A stretch of DNA of 64,000 nucleotides, from assembly GCA_963750295.1 (NCBI GenBank), contig CAVVPY010000001.1, positions 2,480,001 to 2,544,000 of the forward strand, in the 5' to 3' direction. This DNA comes from CAVVPY01 sp963750295 (lineage in GTDB: Bacteria; Actinomycetota; Actinomycetes; Mycobacteriales; Jatrophihabitantaceae). Below the pieces are notes generated by a model. The model worked only from the letters and a program-made list of their open reading frames with translations. It searched no databases and was not told where the DNA came from. This document shows, piece after piece, positions 26,290-35,211 of the stretch. Both the position numbers and the translations under genes were made by a program. Position 1 is the first letter of the stretch; each line of letters begins with the position of its first letter.

Positions 26290-26497
26290 CGGCCAGTCAG
26301 CTGCGTTAGCGAAGTGATTCGCATGAGACCAACCCCTATGTCGACGCGACGACGGCATTTCGCGTCACCGGGGTCCGGGGCAACGACAACTCAAACAGAA
26401 CCGATTGAGTCCGGTTTGTTCCGAGCTTACTGCGCAAGCCGTACCCACAACAGCTTGCAACTAACACCTTACTTCGGCTGGCCACGTCGGTGCGACG

Positions 26498-27241
26498 TCA
26501 ATCGGAGCTGCCCCGGAGCTCGACGCTGCCCAGTTCGCCGGTCACCACGCGGCGCGCGACGTCGGCCAACCGCTGGCTGGTACGTCGTGCGAAGCCGCGG
26601 AGCAGTTCGAAGGCCGCAGGCATGTCCAGTTGTTCCCGCTCGGCTAGCACACCCTTGGCCTGCTCGATCACGAGGCGGCTGTTCAGCGCCTCTTGCAGTT
26701 GGGTGCTGAGTTCGACCCCGCGGTCGACGGCACGCTGCTGCAGGATGGCAATCGCGGCCACGTCGGCCAACCCCTGCGCGATGCGAACCGTCGTGCCTTC
26801 GACGTCCCCGCGGCTGAAATGGAACAGGTTCAGCGCACCGATGGTCTCGTGGCGCAGGCGCAGCGGAATGGCGAACGCCGCCTGGAAGCCGACCCGCATC
26901 GCCTCGTCCGAGAACACCGGCCACCGCTCCCTCGTCTCGGACAGATCGCCTGCGAACACCTGCTCGCCAGTCCGATAACAGTCCAGGCACGGGCCTTCGT
27001 CGTTCTGGATCTCCATCAACTCGATCAGTCGTGACCGCTCGCTCGAGGAGGCCATCACCCGGAGGTTGTCAGCCGTGTCCACGAGCATGAGCCCGGCCGC
27101 CGAGACCGGAAGCAGGCTCACGCAGGCCCCGGCCAGCTCGTCAAACATGTCCGCGATGTCGAAGCCGGTGACGAGCGCACCGGCGAGTCCCACGAAGGTG
27201 TCAGCCAATGCAGTCTCGCGCGGCGTCGGAAAGTTGGTCAT
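26498..27241 (-). CDS. GAF-ANTAR transcription antitermination regulator
   Basis: The 247-residue protein has an N-terminal GAF sensor (about residues 20-165) and a C-terminal ANTAR RNA-binding domain (about 175-235). The ANTAR core reads LQEALNSRLVIEQAKGVLAE. ANTAR proteins bind paired RNA hairpins in nascent leaders and prevent termination. ATG 27241 has GGGGAGG upstream. Another GAF-ANTAR gene lies 27 bases upstream on the same strand. Two cysteines in GPCLDCYRTG are also seen in redox-sensing mycobacterial GAF-ANTAR proteins. Confidence 0.9.
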   Translation of the reverse strand: MTNFPTPRETALADTFVGLAGALVTGFDIADMFDELAGACVSLLPVSAAGLMLVDTADNLRVMASSSERSRLIELMEIQNDEGPCLDCYRTGEQVFAGDLSETRERWPVFSDEAMRVGFQAAFAIPLRLRHETIGALNLFHFSRGDVEGTTVRIAQGLADVAAIAILQQRAVDRGVELSTQLQEALNSRLVIEQAKGVLAEREQLDMPAAFELLRGFARRTSQRLADVARRVVTGELGSVELRGSSD

Positions 27242-27268
27242 CGCTGAACCTCCCCTCTGCCGATGCCG

Positions 27269-27988
27269 TCAACCATTGTCCGCCTCCAACCTTAGTTTGC
27301 GTTCGACGATGTCGTGGGCGACCTCGGCGAGCTCGCGGCCGGCTGCGAAGGCGTGCGCCCGAATCCGGATCAAGGCTTCCTCGATGTTCACCCCGAGCTG
27401 CACCATGACCATTCCCGATGCCTGGTAGACCTGGGACCGGTGGAAGACGCCGTCCGCATCCGGATCGTGACCGTCCGGCGGGGCCCCGTCGACAGCCAGC
27501 TTCCGCACCAGATCGAGCGCGGCGAAGGACGCGGTCCGGCTGAACCGCACGGCACGCGTGCGCTGGGTGCTGCTCAGCTCGCCGGGCTGCTCGCGGTACA
27601 TCAGCAGCGTTCCGAAATGGCCCGGCCCGGCGTCCAGCGGGAACGCGAACACCGCGCGCGCGCCTGCCTCGGCGGCTGCGGGCGAGAACGCCGGCCAACG
27701 TCCTCCCGCGGACTCGCGAGGGTCGAGGACGTCCCCGACGAGCACAGGTTGGTGGGCGCGGACCGCGTCCAGCCCAGGGCCTTCGCCGAGCGTGAACTCG
27801 AGGTCCTCGAGCGCGGCGACGACCCGGTCGCTGGCGTAGATCGTGTCGCGATGGCCGAGGCTTCCGGTGAGCGAGACGGCGGCGCCGGCAACCGGCACCT
27901 GTTCCACGCAGGCGAGACACACTTGGCCGACGAGGCTGTCGCCCGGGTCATACGCTCCCGCCTTGTCCACTCGCAACTCACTGCTCAT
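27269..27988 (-). CDS. GAF-ANTAR transcription antitermination regulator (second copy)
   Basis: The 239-residue protein has the same architecture: a GAF domain (about residues 15-165), then ANTAR (about 180-235) with VYQASGMVMVQLGVNIEEALIRIRAHAFA. Sequence identity to its neighbour is visible only in motif positions, so the pair is an old duplication or independently recruited. Start codon 27988 has a weak ribosome-binding site. The two genes are probably one transcription unit. No target hairpin pair was identified. Confidence 0.88.
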   Translation of the reverse strand: MSSELRVDKAGAYDPGDSLVGQVCLACVEQVPVAGAAVSLTGSLGHRDTIYASDRVVAALEDLEFTLGEGPGLDAVRAHQPVLVGDVLDPRESAGGRWPAFSPAAAEAGARAVFAFPLDAGPGHFGTLLMYREQPGELSSTQRTRAVRFSRTASFAALDLVRKLAVDGAPPDGHDPDADGVFHRSQVYQASGMVMVQLGVNIEEALIRIRAHAFAAGRELAEVAHDIVERKLRLEADNG

Positions 27989-28502
27989 CGCGCATCCGCC
28001 GTTTCGGCCGCAGACCCAGCGTGTCCGGATGCGCAGTGGGCATCCACCCTACGCCGGAACTCGGCGGAGAGCTGTTCCTGCGGACAATGCGGCACCGACG
28101 CGCCAGCAGCGGACCTCACGATCACCCGCGAATGCTAGCGAGCAGACGGCACGACGTTCTCGTCGAGCCGGAACACGCGGCCGACCACGATCGCTACGGC
28201 TTGCCGTGCACATCCGCCATCGCGGTGATGGTCGCTTCAGGCGGCCTCGCGCACGCTCAGCACCCCTGCGTGACTTTCGCGGCTAGCTGCTCACCGCACG
28301 CCTGGAAGGAAGCAGAACCACCACGATCAGCGGCCATCGGGCGAGGTGGCGAGGTGCATCAACATGATGATCTCTTTCCGGCCGGCGAAGACCTCACTCT
28401 GCTCGCTCCACTGCGGCGGCACAAGATCGTGTGCCTGTCCATCGTCTGCCTGTGCCGTTCCTGGCTACCTCGGTTGACGGCCAGGACGGCTGAGTCGCCC
28501 GC
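27989..28502. other. 514-base gap without a convincing gene
   Basis: An open plus-strand frame exists at 28021-28518, but its translation is His/Cys/Arg-rich, has no ribosome-binding site and resembles no family. It overlaps the 3' end of the next gene antisense. The region presumably holds the promoter of the GAF-ANTAR pair and the 3' region of the molybdoenzyme operon. Confidence 0.5.
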
Positions 28503-29213
28503 TCAGCTGGCGACGTAGACCGTGTTGGCCGATGTGCCGCCCGTGAGCCGGTTGGCGAAGGTGATCACGTGCGCGTGCGTCCTGGCGAACACCTGCGCCA
28601 GCACGGCACCGAACTCCGCATCCGGCGGATCGTCCGACCACAGGGCGAACACGCCGTCCGGGCGGAGGTACCGGGTGAGGCGGCGCAGGCCGGCCGGCGT
28701 GTAGAACCCGGTGTGGCTCGGATGCAGGACATGTCGCGGCGTGTGATCGATGTCCACCAGCACGGCGTGGAAGCGCCGTCCCGGCGTCGCCGGGTCGAAC
28801 CCGATATCGCCGTGCGCCATCGCGAAGAAGTCCCCGTGCTGCAGCCGCGTGCGTGGATCGGACGCCAAGCCGGCAGTGTCGGGCAGCAGGTCTCGCTCGT
28901 GCCACTCGATGACCGCGCCGAGAGCCTCCACCACCACCAAAGATGCGACCCGCCGATCCTGCTGCACGGCACCAGCGGTGTAGCCGAGCCCGAGGCCGGC
29001 CACGACCACGTCGAGGTCGGTGCCGGGCACCGCGGCCAAGCCGAGACGCGCGAGCTCGATCTCGGCGGCGGTGAACAGGCTCGACATGAGGTACTCGTCG
29101 CCGAGCTTCACCTCGTACACGTCGATCTTGAGCGCCGGTTCCAGGCGGCGGCGCAGGCTCACGGCCCCCATGGGCGTCTCGCACCACGCGAGCTCCTCGA
29201 AGCGATCGCTCAC
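28503..29213 (-). CDS. SAM-fold protein related to spermidine synthase/methyltransferases
   Basis: The 236-residue cytosolic protein has a Rossmann core with VVVAGLGLGYTAGAV, an acidic strand end VVVEALGAVIEWH, and VLVDIDHTP in the aminopropyltransferase/methyltransferase position. The later FALWSDDPPD segment also fits spermidine-synthase-like proteins. The catalytic Asp pair of true spermidine synthases is not clear, so polyamine synthesis is not claimed. The gene lies 71 bases downstream of the TorD-like gene on the same strand and may belong to the molybdoenzyme operon. Confidence 0.7.
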   Translation of the reverse strand: MSDRFEELAWCETPMGAVSLRRRLEPALKIDVYEVKLGDEYLMSSLFTAAEIELARLGLAAVPGTDLDVVVAGLGLGYTAGAVQQDRRVASLVVVEALGAVIEWHERDLLPDTAGLASDPRTRLQHGDFFAMAHGDIGFDPATPGRRFHAVLVDIDHTPRHVLHPSHTGFYTPAGLRRLTRYLRPDGVFALWSDDPPDAEFGAVLAQVFARTHAHVITFANRLTGGTSANTVYVAS

Positions 29214-29284
29214 GAGCCTGCGCCTGCGTCGACTACCGGCACGCCATCACGCCATCACGGTACGCAGGTGATGCTGCACCCAGG

Positions 29285-30223
29285 TCAGGAGTCGGAGATC
29301 GCTCGCAGCATCGCCGCGAAGCCGCCTGCCCGCTCGCGCCACCAGTCGCTGGTGGACGAGTCGTAGTCGGCGTGCAGGGGCTCGTGGCGTTCCACCCAGT
29401 TGTCGGCGAAGCGGGCGTACCAACTCAGCGTCGCCGCGGGGTCCTGCTCGAGCAGCGCCTTGAGCGCGTAGCGCCGTTCCCCGCGACGCAGTCCCATCCC
29501 GAGCCCCGCCGCAGCACGCCGCAGATCCTGCTGCGAGATGATGACGCCGCTGTGCACCGGGCAGACGAGCCGGTCCAGCAGCTCGTCGCGGCCCTCGAGT
29601 TCGTCCGGCCCGGTCGGCAGCGCGGCGGCCTCGCGCATCGCCAGCGGCAGCCGTGGTGGTGGCGGCAGCAAGCTCGCTTCGTGGGTCAGGGTGTGGCGCA
29701 CCAGCTCCGCCCACTGCGCGATCGGCCCGCCGGTCAGCTCACCCAACGCCGACAGGTACGCCGGCACCCAGCTGGCCAGGTGCTCGTGCAGCAGTGCCGC
29801 ACGGGCATTGCCCAGCTTCAGCGCGACCGCCTCGGTCTGCGCGGCCTGCGCGGCCTCCCCCAGCTCCGCGTAGAGCATCAGCAGCGAGCCGAGATGGTCG
29901 GCGTCCTCGGCCGGCGCGAGACCGAGGGCGCGCCAGAATCCCTGGACCCGTCCCAGCCCCTCACCGCCGAGCTTCCCCTCGGGGCCGAGATAGATGGCCG
30001 CATGCGGCGGCAATCCAAGCAGAAACGCGTCGGTCACCGCGACGGCGTCCGGCCGCTCCAGCGCGAGAGCGTCCCACACCGCGCCGCTGTGCTGCGGCGG
30101 GCTCAGCACCGCGGCCCCGAGCGAGCGCAGCAGCTCCCACCAGCCCGGGTCGCGCTCGCACGGACCAGCCGGCTGCGGCTCGGTCAGGGCGCTGGCAGTT
30201 GCCGTGGGAACCGTGACGCTCAC
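29285..30223 (-). CDS. TorD/DmsD-like molybdoenzyme maturation chaperone
   Basis: The 312-residue all-helical protein has the TorD-family pattern of acidic/Leu-rich helices, with LLMLYAELGEAAQ and the conserved EHLASWVPAYLSAL segment (about residues 145-160). Such chaperones bind an apo-molybdoenzyme and assist cofactor insertion. The GTG start overlaps the catalytic-subunit stop as GTGA, which fixes its partner. The C-terminal 100 residues are longer than in E. coli TorD and contain a Cys (LVCPVHSG) but no recognised domain. Confidence 0.8.
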   Translation of the reverse strand: MSVTVPTATASALTEPQPAGPCERDPGWWELLRSLGAAVLSPPQHSGAVWDALALERPDAVAVTDAFLLGLPPHAAIYLGPEGKLGGEGLGRVQGFWRALGLAPAEDADHLGSLLMLYAELGEAAQAAQTEAVALKLGNARAALLHEHLASWVPAYLSALGELTGGPIAQWAELVRHTLTHEASLLPPPPRLPLAMREAAALPTGPDELEGRDELLDRLVCPVHSGVIISQQDLRRAAAGLGMGLRRGERRYALKALLEQDPAATLSWYARFADNWVERHEPLHADYDSSTSDWWRERAGGFAAMLRAISDS

Positions 30224-33171
30224 GGCGCCTCGGGGATCGCGAAGGCCTCTCGGCCCGGCTTGAGCGGTCGCATCAGCCACATCGGCCGGCGCAGACCGTC
30301 GGGTGAGACCTGCCCGGCGGGACGTGCGATGGCCAGCCATTCCCGGTAGACGTCGCGGGCCCGCGCGGTGTCGACGACGATGTCGCCCTGCTTGTCCGCC
30401 GGCTGGGCCGGGGTGACGCGCACCGCCTGGTGCCAGCAGTGCATGCCCGAGATCGGGTCGGGGTGCACGGGGAAGGTGAGGTTCTGGTGTACGCCCGTGT
30501 CACTCCACCAGATGCGCTGCGAGTCCGGGTCGCTGCTGTCGTAGGGCACCACGGTGCGCACCCGTCGCATGCTCCAGTCCGAGTCCTTGCGCACCAGGTC
30601 GACGGTCGCCATCATCCCGCCGACCGCACCTGCCTCCTGCTGCGTCTTCCAACGGCCCATGTGGTGACTGCACGCGATCACCCCGGGGCGGATGCCCTCG
30701 GTGATCCAGGCCTTGGCCACGAAGAAGCCGATGTCGGTCTGTACCCGAACCAGGTCGCCGGTCTGCGCAACCCCGAGGCGGGCTGCGTCGCTCGGGTGGA
30801 TCCACACGGGGTTCGTGTGCGCCAACTCGTCGAGCCATTTCGAGTTCGCCGAACGGGTGTGGATCTGGGTAGGCAGGCGGAACGTGGACAGCAACACCAT
30901 CTGATCGGCGGCGAGCTTGCTGGGATGCACGTGCGACTTGATGTAACCGGGCAGTGCGTGCTCCGGCCAGCCCCAGTCGGCCAGGGTCGAGGAGTAGAAC
31001 TCCAACTTGCCCGACGGCGTGGGGAAGCCTTGCAGCACGGTGCCGTCGACGTCGATACCGACCGCCCGGCGGCCGTCCTCGTCGGCGTCCGGGGCGCCCA
31101 TCGGCACGATGTTCGGGCCGGCCGGCTTCGGCGTGGCCGTGTAGACCCGGCCGTTGCGGCCCCAGTGCACGTCCTCCAGTTCCTCGGGGGGCACCGGCTG
31201 CGTGTACGCCTGGCCGACGCCCTTGGCGATCTCGAAGGCCCCGTAGCGGCGCATGAACTCCAGCGGGGTGCGCCCCTCCTCGGCGGCGCGCTCGGGCAGG
31301 CCCGGCACGGAATTAGCGAACATCCAGCCGTAGTACTCGTCGACGGTGAGCTTCGTGCCGGGTTCGAGCTTGGACTCGTAGTACTGGCGGATGCCGAGGC
31401 TGCCGTCCGGGTCGATACGCCAGGACAGGTCGATGTAGAGCTCGTTCTCTTCCCACACCTCGCCCGGGTTCACCTGGCGGGTGTCGGTGATCGTCTCGCC
31501 CATCCGCTCCCGCGCGGCCCGCAGCACCGGCTGCCGGAAACCCAGCCACTGGCCGTCGTACTGCTCGTAGGAGTGGGTGTCGTGGCGCTCGCTGCTGTGC
31601 CCCACCGGAAGGACGTAGTCGGCGAGGTAGGCCGATTCGTTCCAGGTCGGGGTGAGCGCGACGAAGCAGCCGACCTTGTCGTGGTCGGTCAGGACCTCCA
31701 TCCAGGACAGGCCGTCCGGGTTGGTCCAGACCGGGTTGTAGACCCGGATGAAATAGGTGTCGAGCCGGCCCCGGCCGTCCTTGAGCAGGTGCGGCAGCAG
31801 GAAGGACATCTCGTTCTGCGAGAGGGGGTACTCCAGCGGCCAGCTCAGCCCCTGCCAGACCTGCGGATGCGGCGGGGTGTAGATCGGCGTGGGCACGAAC
31901 TTGTTCGCCGTGTTGGGGAAGATCCCGCCCGGTGTCGAGATGCCGCCCATCAGTGCCGAGAGGAGTACCAGCGTGCGGGAGACCTGCCAGCCACCCAGGT
32001 TGGACGCTGCCGCGGAGCGCCACGAGTGCGTCGACAGGCGCGTGCCGGCGTTGGCGACGGTCTCGGCCACCTCGGCGAGGGTGCCGGCCGCGATACCCGA
32101 CTCCGCCGAGGCATAGTCGAACGTGAACTGCTCGTAGGTCTCGCGCAGTGCCGACTCGAAGGCCTCGAAGGTCTCGGGCAGGTCCGGACGGCACTGCTGC
32201 AGGTACTCCTGCCAGTTCCACCACGTCCGCACGAAGTCCCGGTCGTAACGATCGGTGTGGATGATGTGCCGCGCGATGGCCAGGTTGATGGCCGCCTCGC
32301 TGCCCGGTTGCGGGGCGAGCCAGTAGTCCGCGTGGGTTGCCGTGTTGGACAGCCGCGTGTCGAGCACGATGACTTTCGCACCGTTACGGCGGGCATCGGT
32401 GATGCGCTGCGCGTGCGGGTTGAAGTAGTGCCCCGCCTCGAGGTGCGAGCTGATCAGGTAGATGACCTCGGCGTTGGCGTGATCCGGGCTCGGACGGTCG
32501 GCGCCCATCCAGAACTGGTAGCCGGTGCGGCCACCACTGGAGCAGACGTTGGTGTGCGAGTTGTGCCCGTCCACACCCCAGCTGGCCAGCACGCGCTCGG
32601 TGAAACCGTCCTCACCCGGGCGGCCGATGTGGATCATGATCTCGTTCTGGCGGTCCTCCACGATCGCCGCGCGGATGCGGCCCGCGAGATCGTCGAGGGC
32701 CTCGTCCCAGCTCACCCGGGCCCACTTCCCCTCACCGCGTTCGCCCACCCGTTTGAGCGGGTAGAGGATGCGGTCCGGGTCGGTGACCTGGTTGAGCGTC
32801 GCCGGGCCTTTGGCGCAGTTGCGGCCCCGCGATCCCGGGTGCTCCGGGTTGCCTTCGAACTTGCGCACGTGCAGGTCGTCCTTGTCGACGTAGGCCAGCA
32901 GGCCGCACGCCGACTCGCAGTTGAAGCATGTGGTCGGGACGAGCAGGTAGCGCCGCTCCTCGCGGCGCGGCCACGCCTTGGAGTCCAGCTCCACCCACTC
33001 GTCCCAGCGCTCCTTGGGCGGGAACGCGGCCAGGTGCACGCCGCTCGCTCCCTGGTAGAACGTCTCGTGCCGCGCCTCCACGTCCTGCCGTGCCGCCGAG
33101 ACGCGGGCCGCCAGCCGGGACAGCCGCGACGCGTGGGGAGCTTCGTTGTTGTTGTAGTTGTCCTGCGCCAC
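30220..33171 (-). CDS. Molybdopterin (bis-MGD) oxidoreductase catalytic subunit
   Basis: The 983-residue DMSO-reductase-family protein has the [4Fe-4S] ligands Cys82, Cys85, Cys89 and Cys119, then the bis-MGD fold. The probable molybdenum ligand is Cys210 in THTNVCSSGG, which groups it with polysulfide/thiosulfate reductases, SoeA sulfite dehydrogenases and formate dehydrogenases rather than nitrate reductase NarG (Asp) or DmsA (Ser). There is no twin-arginine signal, so the active site should face the cytosol. Length matches SoeA, but the substrate is not provable. GTG 33171 has GGAGGG five bases upstream. It follows the FeS-NrfD gene by 13 bases. Confidence 0.9.
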   Translation of the reverse strand: MAQDNYNNNEAPHASRLSRLAARVSAARQDVEARHETFYQGASGVHLAAFPPKERWDEWVELDSKAWPRREERRYLLVPTTCFNCESACGLLAYVDKDDLHVRKFEGNPEHPGSRGRNCAKGPATLNQVTDPDRILYPLKRVGERGEGKWARVSWDEALDDLAGRIRAAIVEDRQNEIMIHIGRPGEDGFTERVLASWGVDGHNSHTNVCSSGGRTGYQFWMGADRPSPDHANAEVIYLISSHLEAGHYFNPHAQRITDARRNGAKVIVLDTRLSNTATHADYWLAPQPGSEAAINLAIARHIIHTDRYDRDFVRTWWNWQEYLQQCRPDLPETFEAFESALRETYEQFTFDYASAESGIAAGTLAEVAETVANAGTRLSTHSWRSAAASNLGGWQVSRTLVLLSALMGGISTPGGIFPNTANKFVPTPIYTPPHPQVWQGLSWPLEYPLSQNEMSFLLPHLLKDGRGRLDTYFIRVYNPVWTNPDGLSWMEVLTDHDKVGCFVALTPTWNESAYLADYVLPVGHSSERHDTHSYEQYDGQWLGFRQPVLRAARERMGETITDTRQVNPGEVWEENELYIDLSWRIDPDGSLGIRQYYESKLEPGTKLTVDEYYGWMFANSVPGLPERAAEEGRTPLEFMRRYGAFEIAKGVGQAYTQPVPPEELEDVHWGRNGRVYTATPKPAGPNIVPMGAPDADEDGRRAVGIDVDGTVLQGFPTPSGKLEFYSSTLADWGWPEHALPGYIKSHVHPSKLAADQMVLLSTFRLPTQIHTRSANSKWLDELAHTNPVWIHPSDAARLGVAQTGDLVRVQTDIGFFVAKAWITEGIRPGVIACSHHMGRWKTQQEAGAVGGMMATVDLVRKDSDWSMRRVRTVVPYDSSDPDSQRIWWSDTGVHQNLTFPVHPDPISGMHCWHQAVRVTPAQPADKQGDIVVDTARARDVYREWLAIARPAGQVSPDGLRRPMWLMRPLKPGREAFAIPEAP

Positions 33172-33184
33172 CGACCCTCCCTTC

Positions 33185-34714
33185 CTAGGCGAGCGGAACC
33201 GACTGGCCGGCCTGGACGTAGGCGTGCTCGTGAGCCAGCAGGCCGAGCAGCGCGAACGGCACCGCCACCGCCCCGATCCACGGCGCCGCCACGGCCACAC
33301 CGACGCACGCCACGCCGGTCCAGAAGTACCAGCGGAACCGGCCGCCGAGCATCTCGTGCATGGCCAGGTGGGCGTGGGCGGTGACGTGCGGCAGACTCGC
33401 CTCCGCCCATACCAGCGCGAGGTGCACCGCGGCCGCGACGGCCAGCACCGACTCCAGGTCGTGCACACCCCGGTCGGGGGAACCGGCCAGCGCAAACGGC
33501 AGCAGCCCCGCCGCGCCCGCCAGCACGGCCTGTACCGCCAGATGCGCCGGCAGCAGCGGGCTCTGCCAGAGGTCGCGGGCCTTGGCCTGGGCGAACAGGT
33601 AGGCGGTGTAGCAGGCGGTAGCCAGCGCCAGCGGGATGCCGGCGCCCGCAGCCACCTTGATCCCGGTGGTGCTGTCGGCCAGGGCGCTCAGCATCTGGAC
33701 CGAGACCGCCGCTGCGTAGGCGCCGATGATGAACGAGCCGCGTACCAGCCAACTCGACCAGTGATGTCGGGTGAAGATCAGGTAGAAGCGGAGCGGGTGC
33801 TTGAGGTCCCAGATCAGCAGGACGCCGGTGATCGCGAGAAACAGCAGGGCGATCGACGGGGCGGCGAAGCGGACCACGTCGTCGTGCCACGTGAGCAGGC
33901 CGGCGAAGGCAAGCACGGCGGCGAGCAGCACGGTGCCCGCGGCCAGCGACTTGGTCCAGGTGTACAGGCTCACCCGCCAGCCCCAGGGGGCGAAGTGCGG
34001 GATGTCGTAGGACAGCAGCGCCGCCGCCGACGAGGTGCCGCCGCCCGGGTGCCCGGAGCGCACCAACTGCGGCCCGGGAGGGCCCTGGGTGGCCCAGGCG
34101 AACAGATCGCCGGGCGGCCGGGTCGCACCGAGCGGGTCGAGCGTCGCCTGATGGGCACCCAGGTAGAAGACCGCGGGCTTCGTCTCCTTTTCCGGTCGAC
34201 GCACCTGCACGGGCTGGCGGTTGACGATCTGAGCCACCTTCGACTCGGGGTCGTTGGCGTCGCCGACGAGGATGGCGCCGGTCGGACAGACGGTGACACA
34301 CGCCGGTTCCAGGCCCACGTCCAGGCGGTGCGCACACATGTTGCACTTCTCGGCCGAGTGGTCGTCGGGGTTGATGAAGATGGCGTCGTACGGGCAGGCA
34401 GCGATGCACGCCTTGCATCCGATGCAGATCTGCTTGTCGAAGTCGACGATGCCGTCGTCCCGCTTGAACATCGCCTCCGTGGGGCAGGCGGTGACACAGG
34501 GCGCATCGGTGCACTGGTTGCAGCGCGTCACCTGGAACGAGCGCCGCACCTGGGGGAAGATCCCGACGTCGACCGACTTCACGTAGGTGCGGGTCACCCC
34601 GAGCGGGACTTCGTTCTCGCTCTTGCACGCCGTCGTGCACGCGTGGCACCCGATGCACGCGGTCTGGTCAAGCACCTTCAACCATCGGGTCTGGCCTTCG
34701 CCAGCAGGCTGCAT
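33185..34714 (-). CDS. Fused iron-sulfur / NrfD-DmsC-type membrane subunit
   Basis: The 509-residue protein combines two normally separate subunits. Residues 1-150 are a DmsB/NrfC-like ferredoxin module with sixteen cysteines for four [4Fe-4S] clusters (Cys20/23/26/30, 65/68/73/77, 97/100/103/107, 124/127/139/143). After a linker rich in Pro and Gly, about residues 240-505 form eight or more membrane helices of the DmsC/NrfD type, which exchange electrons with quinone. It should connect the catalytic subunit to the menaquinone pool. ATG 34714 has no ribosome-binding site but TAGCTT lies seven bases upstream, suggesting a leaderless operon mRNA. It is the first gene of the operon. Confidence 0.9.
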   Translation of the reverse strand: MQPAGEGQTRWLKVLDQTACIGCHACTTACKSENEVPLGVTRTYVKSVDVGIFPQVRRSFQVTRCNQCTDAPCVTACPTEAMFKRDDGIVDFDKQICIGCKACIAACPYDAIFINPDDHSAEKCNMCAHRLDVGLEPACVTVCPTGAILVGDANDPESKVAQIVNRQPVQVRRPEKETKPAVFYLGAHQATLDPLGATRPPGDLFAWATQGPPGPQLVRSGHPGGGTSSAAALLSYDIPHFAPWGWRVSLYTWTKSLAAGTVLLAAVLAFAGLLTWHDDVVRFAAPSIALLFLAITGVLLIWDLKHPLRFYLIFTRHHWSSWLVRGSFIIGAYAAAVSVQMLSALADSTTGIKVAAGAGIPLALATACYTAYLFAQAKARDLWQSPLLPAHLAVQAVLAGAAGLLPFALAGSPDRGVHDLESVLAVAAAVHLALVWAEASLPHVTAHAHLAMHEMLGGRFRWYFWTGVACVGVAVAAPWIGAVAVPFALLGLLAHEHAYVQAGQSVPLA

Positions 34715-34721
34715 ACGAAGC

Positions 34722-34787
34722 AAGCTACGCGGGGGACCGAGGCGAGATGTACAACCTGTACGTGTGCCCATACAAACCAGGCTTGTA
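34722..34787 (-). promoter_or_regulatory. Promoter and paired dyads upstream of the molybdoenzyme operon
   Basis: TAGCTT (complement of 34722-34727) is a -10-like box seven bases before the ATG at 34714. Upstream lie two inverted repeats: GTACA-ACC-TGTAC at 34749-34761, and TACAA-N7-TTGTA at 34771-34787. They share the TACAA/TTGTA half-site pattern and are good candidates for a regulator-binding site. Confidence 0.5.
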
Positions 34788-34875
34788 GCAACCCGTCGCC
34801 GGTCGCGCCCGCGGCCGTCCGTGATGCATTTCCGCGGACGCGCTCGGCCTTTGATCGAAGCGTGGCCAGCCAGGG

Positions 34876-35211
34876 TCAGGTGGTGACGACCAACGCCAGC
34901 GCGCCAAGCTCCATCACGGTGACGAGAACCGCGGTCAGCGCGATCAACCGGGGCGCTGCCGGCGAGCGGCCCCCGCTCACCGCGGCGGTGGTCGAGCGAT
35001 GGCGGAGCTCCGCCCAGACTGCTACCGCAGCTCCGAGCACCACAGCCAGCAAGCCGAGCACGAGCACCGCGATCGAGCGCCGGGCGGCATGGTGGGCGAT
35101 CAGCGCCCCGATGGCGGCGAAGCTCAGACCGGTGCGCGCCCAGGACAGCGACGTGCGCTCGCTCTGCGTCCCCTCGCGACCTACGGACGTCGCGCCGCAG
35201 AGTTCGCTCAT
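34876..35211 (-). CDS. DUF202 small membrane protein
   Basis: The 111-residue protein carries the DUF202 core near the N-terminus (QSERTSLSWARTGLSF) and three hydrophobic helices (about residues 28-43, 48-66 and 90-108). Function is unknown; family members are small membrane proteins often found in pairs. The ATG overlaps the stop of the upstream DUF202 gene as ATGA. It lies upstream of the molybdoenzyme operon on the same strand, separated by 161 bases that include that operon's promoter. Confidence 0.85.
   Translation of the reverse strand: MSELCGATSVGREGTQSERTSLSWARTGLSFAAIGALIAHHAARRSIAVLVLGLLAVVLGAAVAVWAELRHRSTTAAVSGGRSPAAPRLIALTAVLVTVMELGALALVVTT

Noticed and set aside
28021..28518. 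165-codon plus-strand ORF in the gap after the GAF-ANTAR genes
   Set aside because: Amino acid composition is unnatural (many His, Cys, Arg), there is no ribosome-binding site, and the 3' end overlaps the SAM-fold gene antisense.
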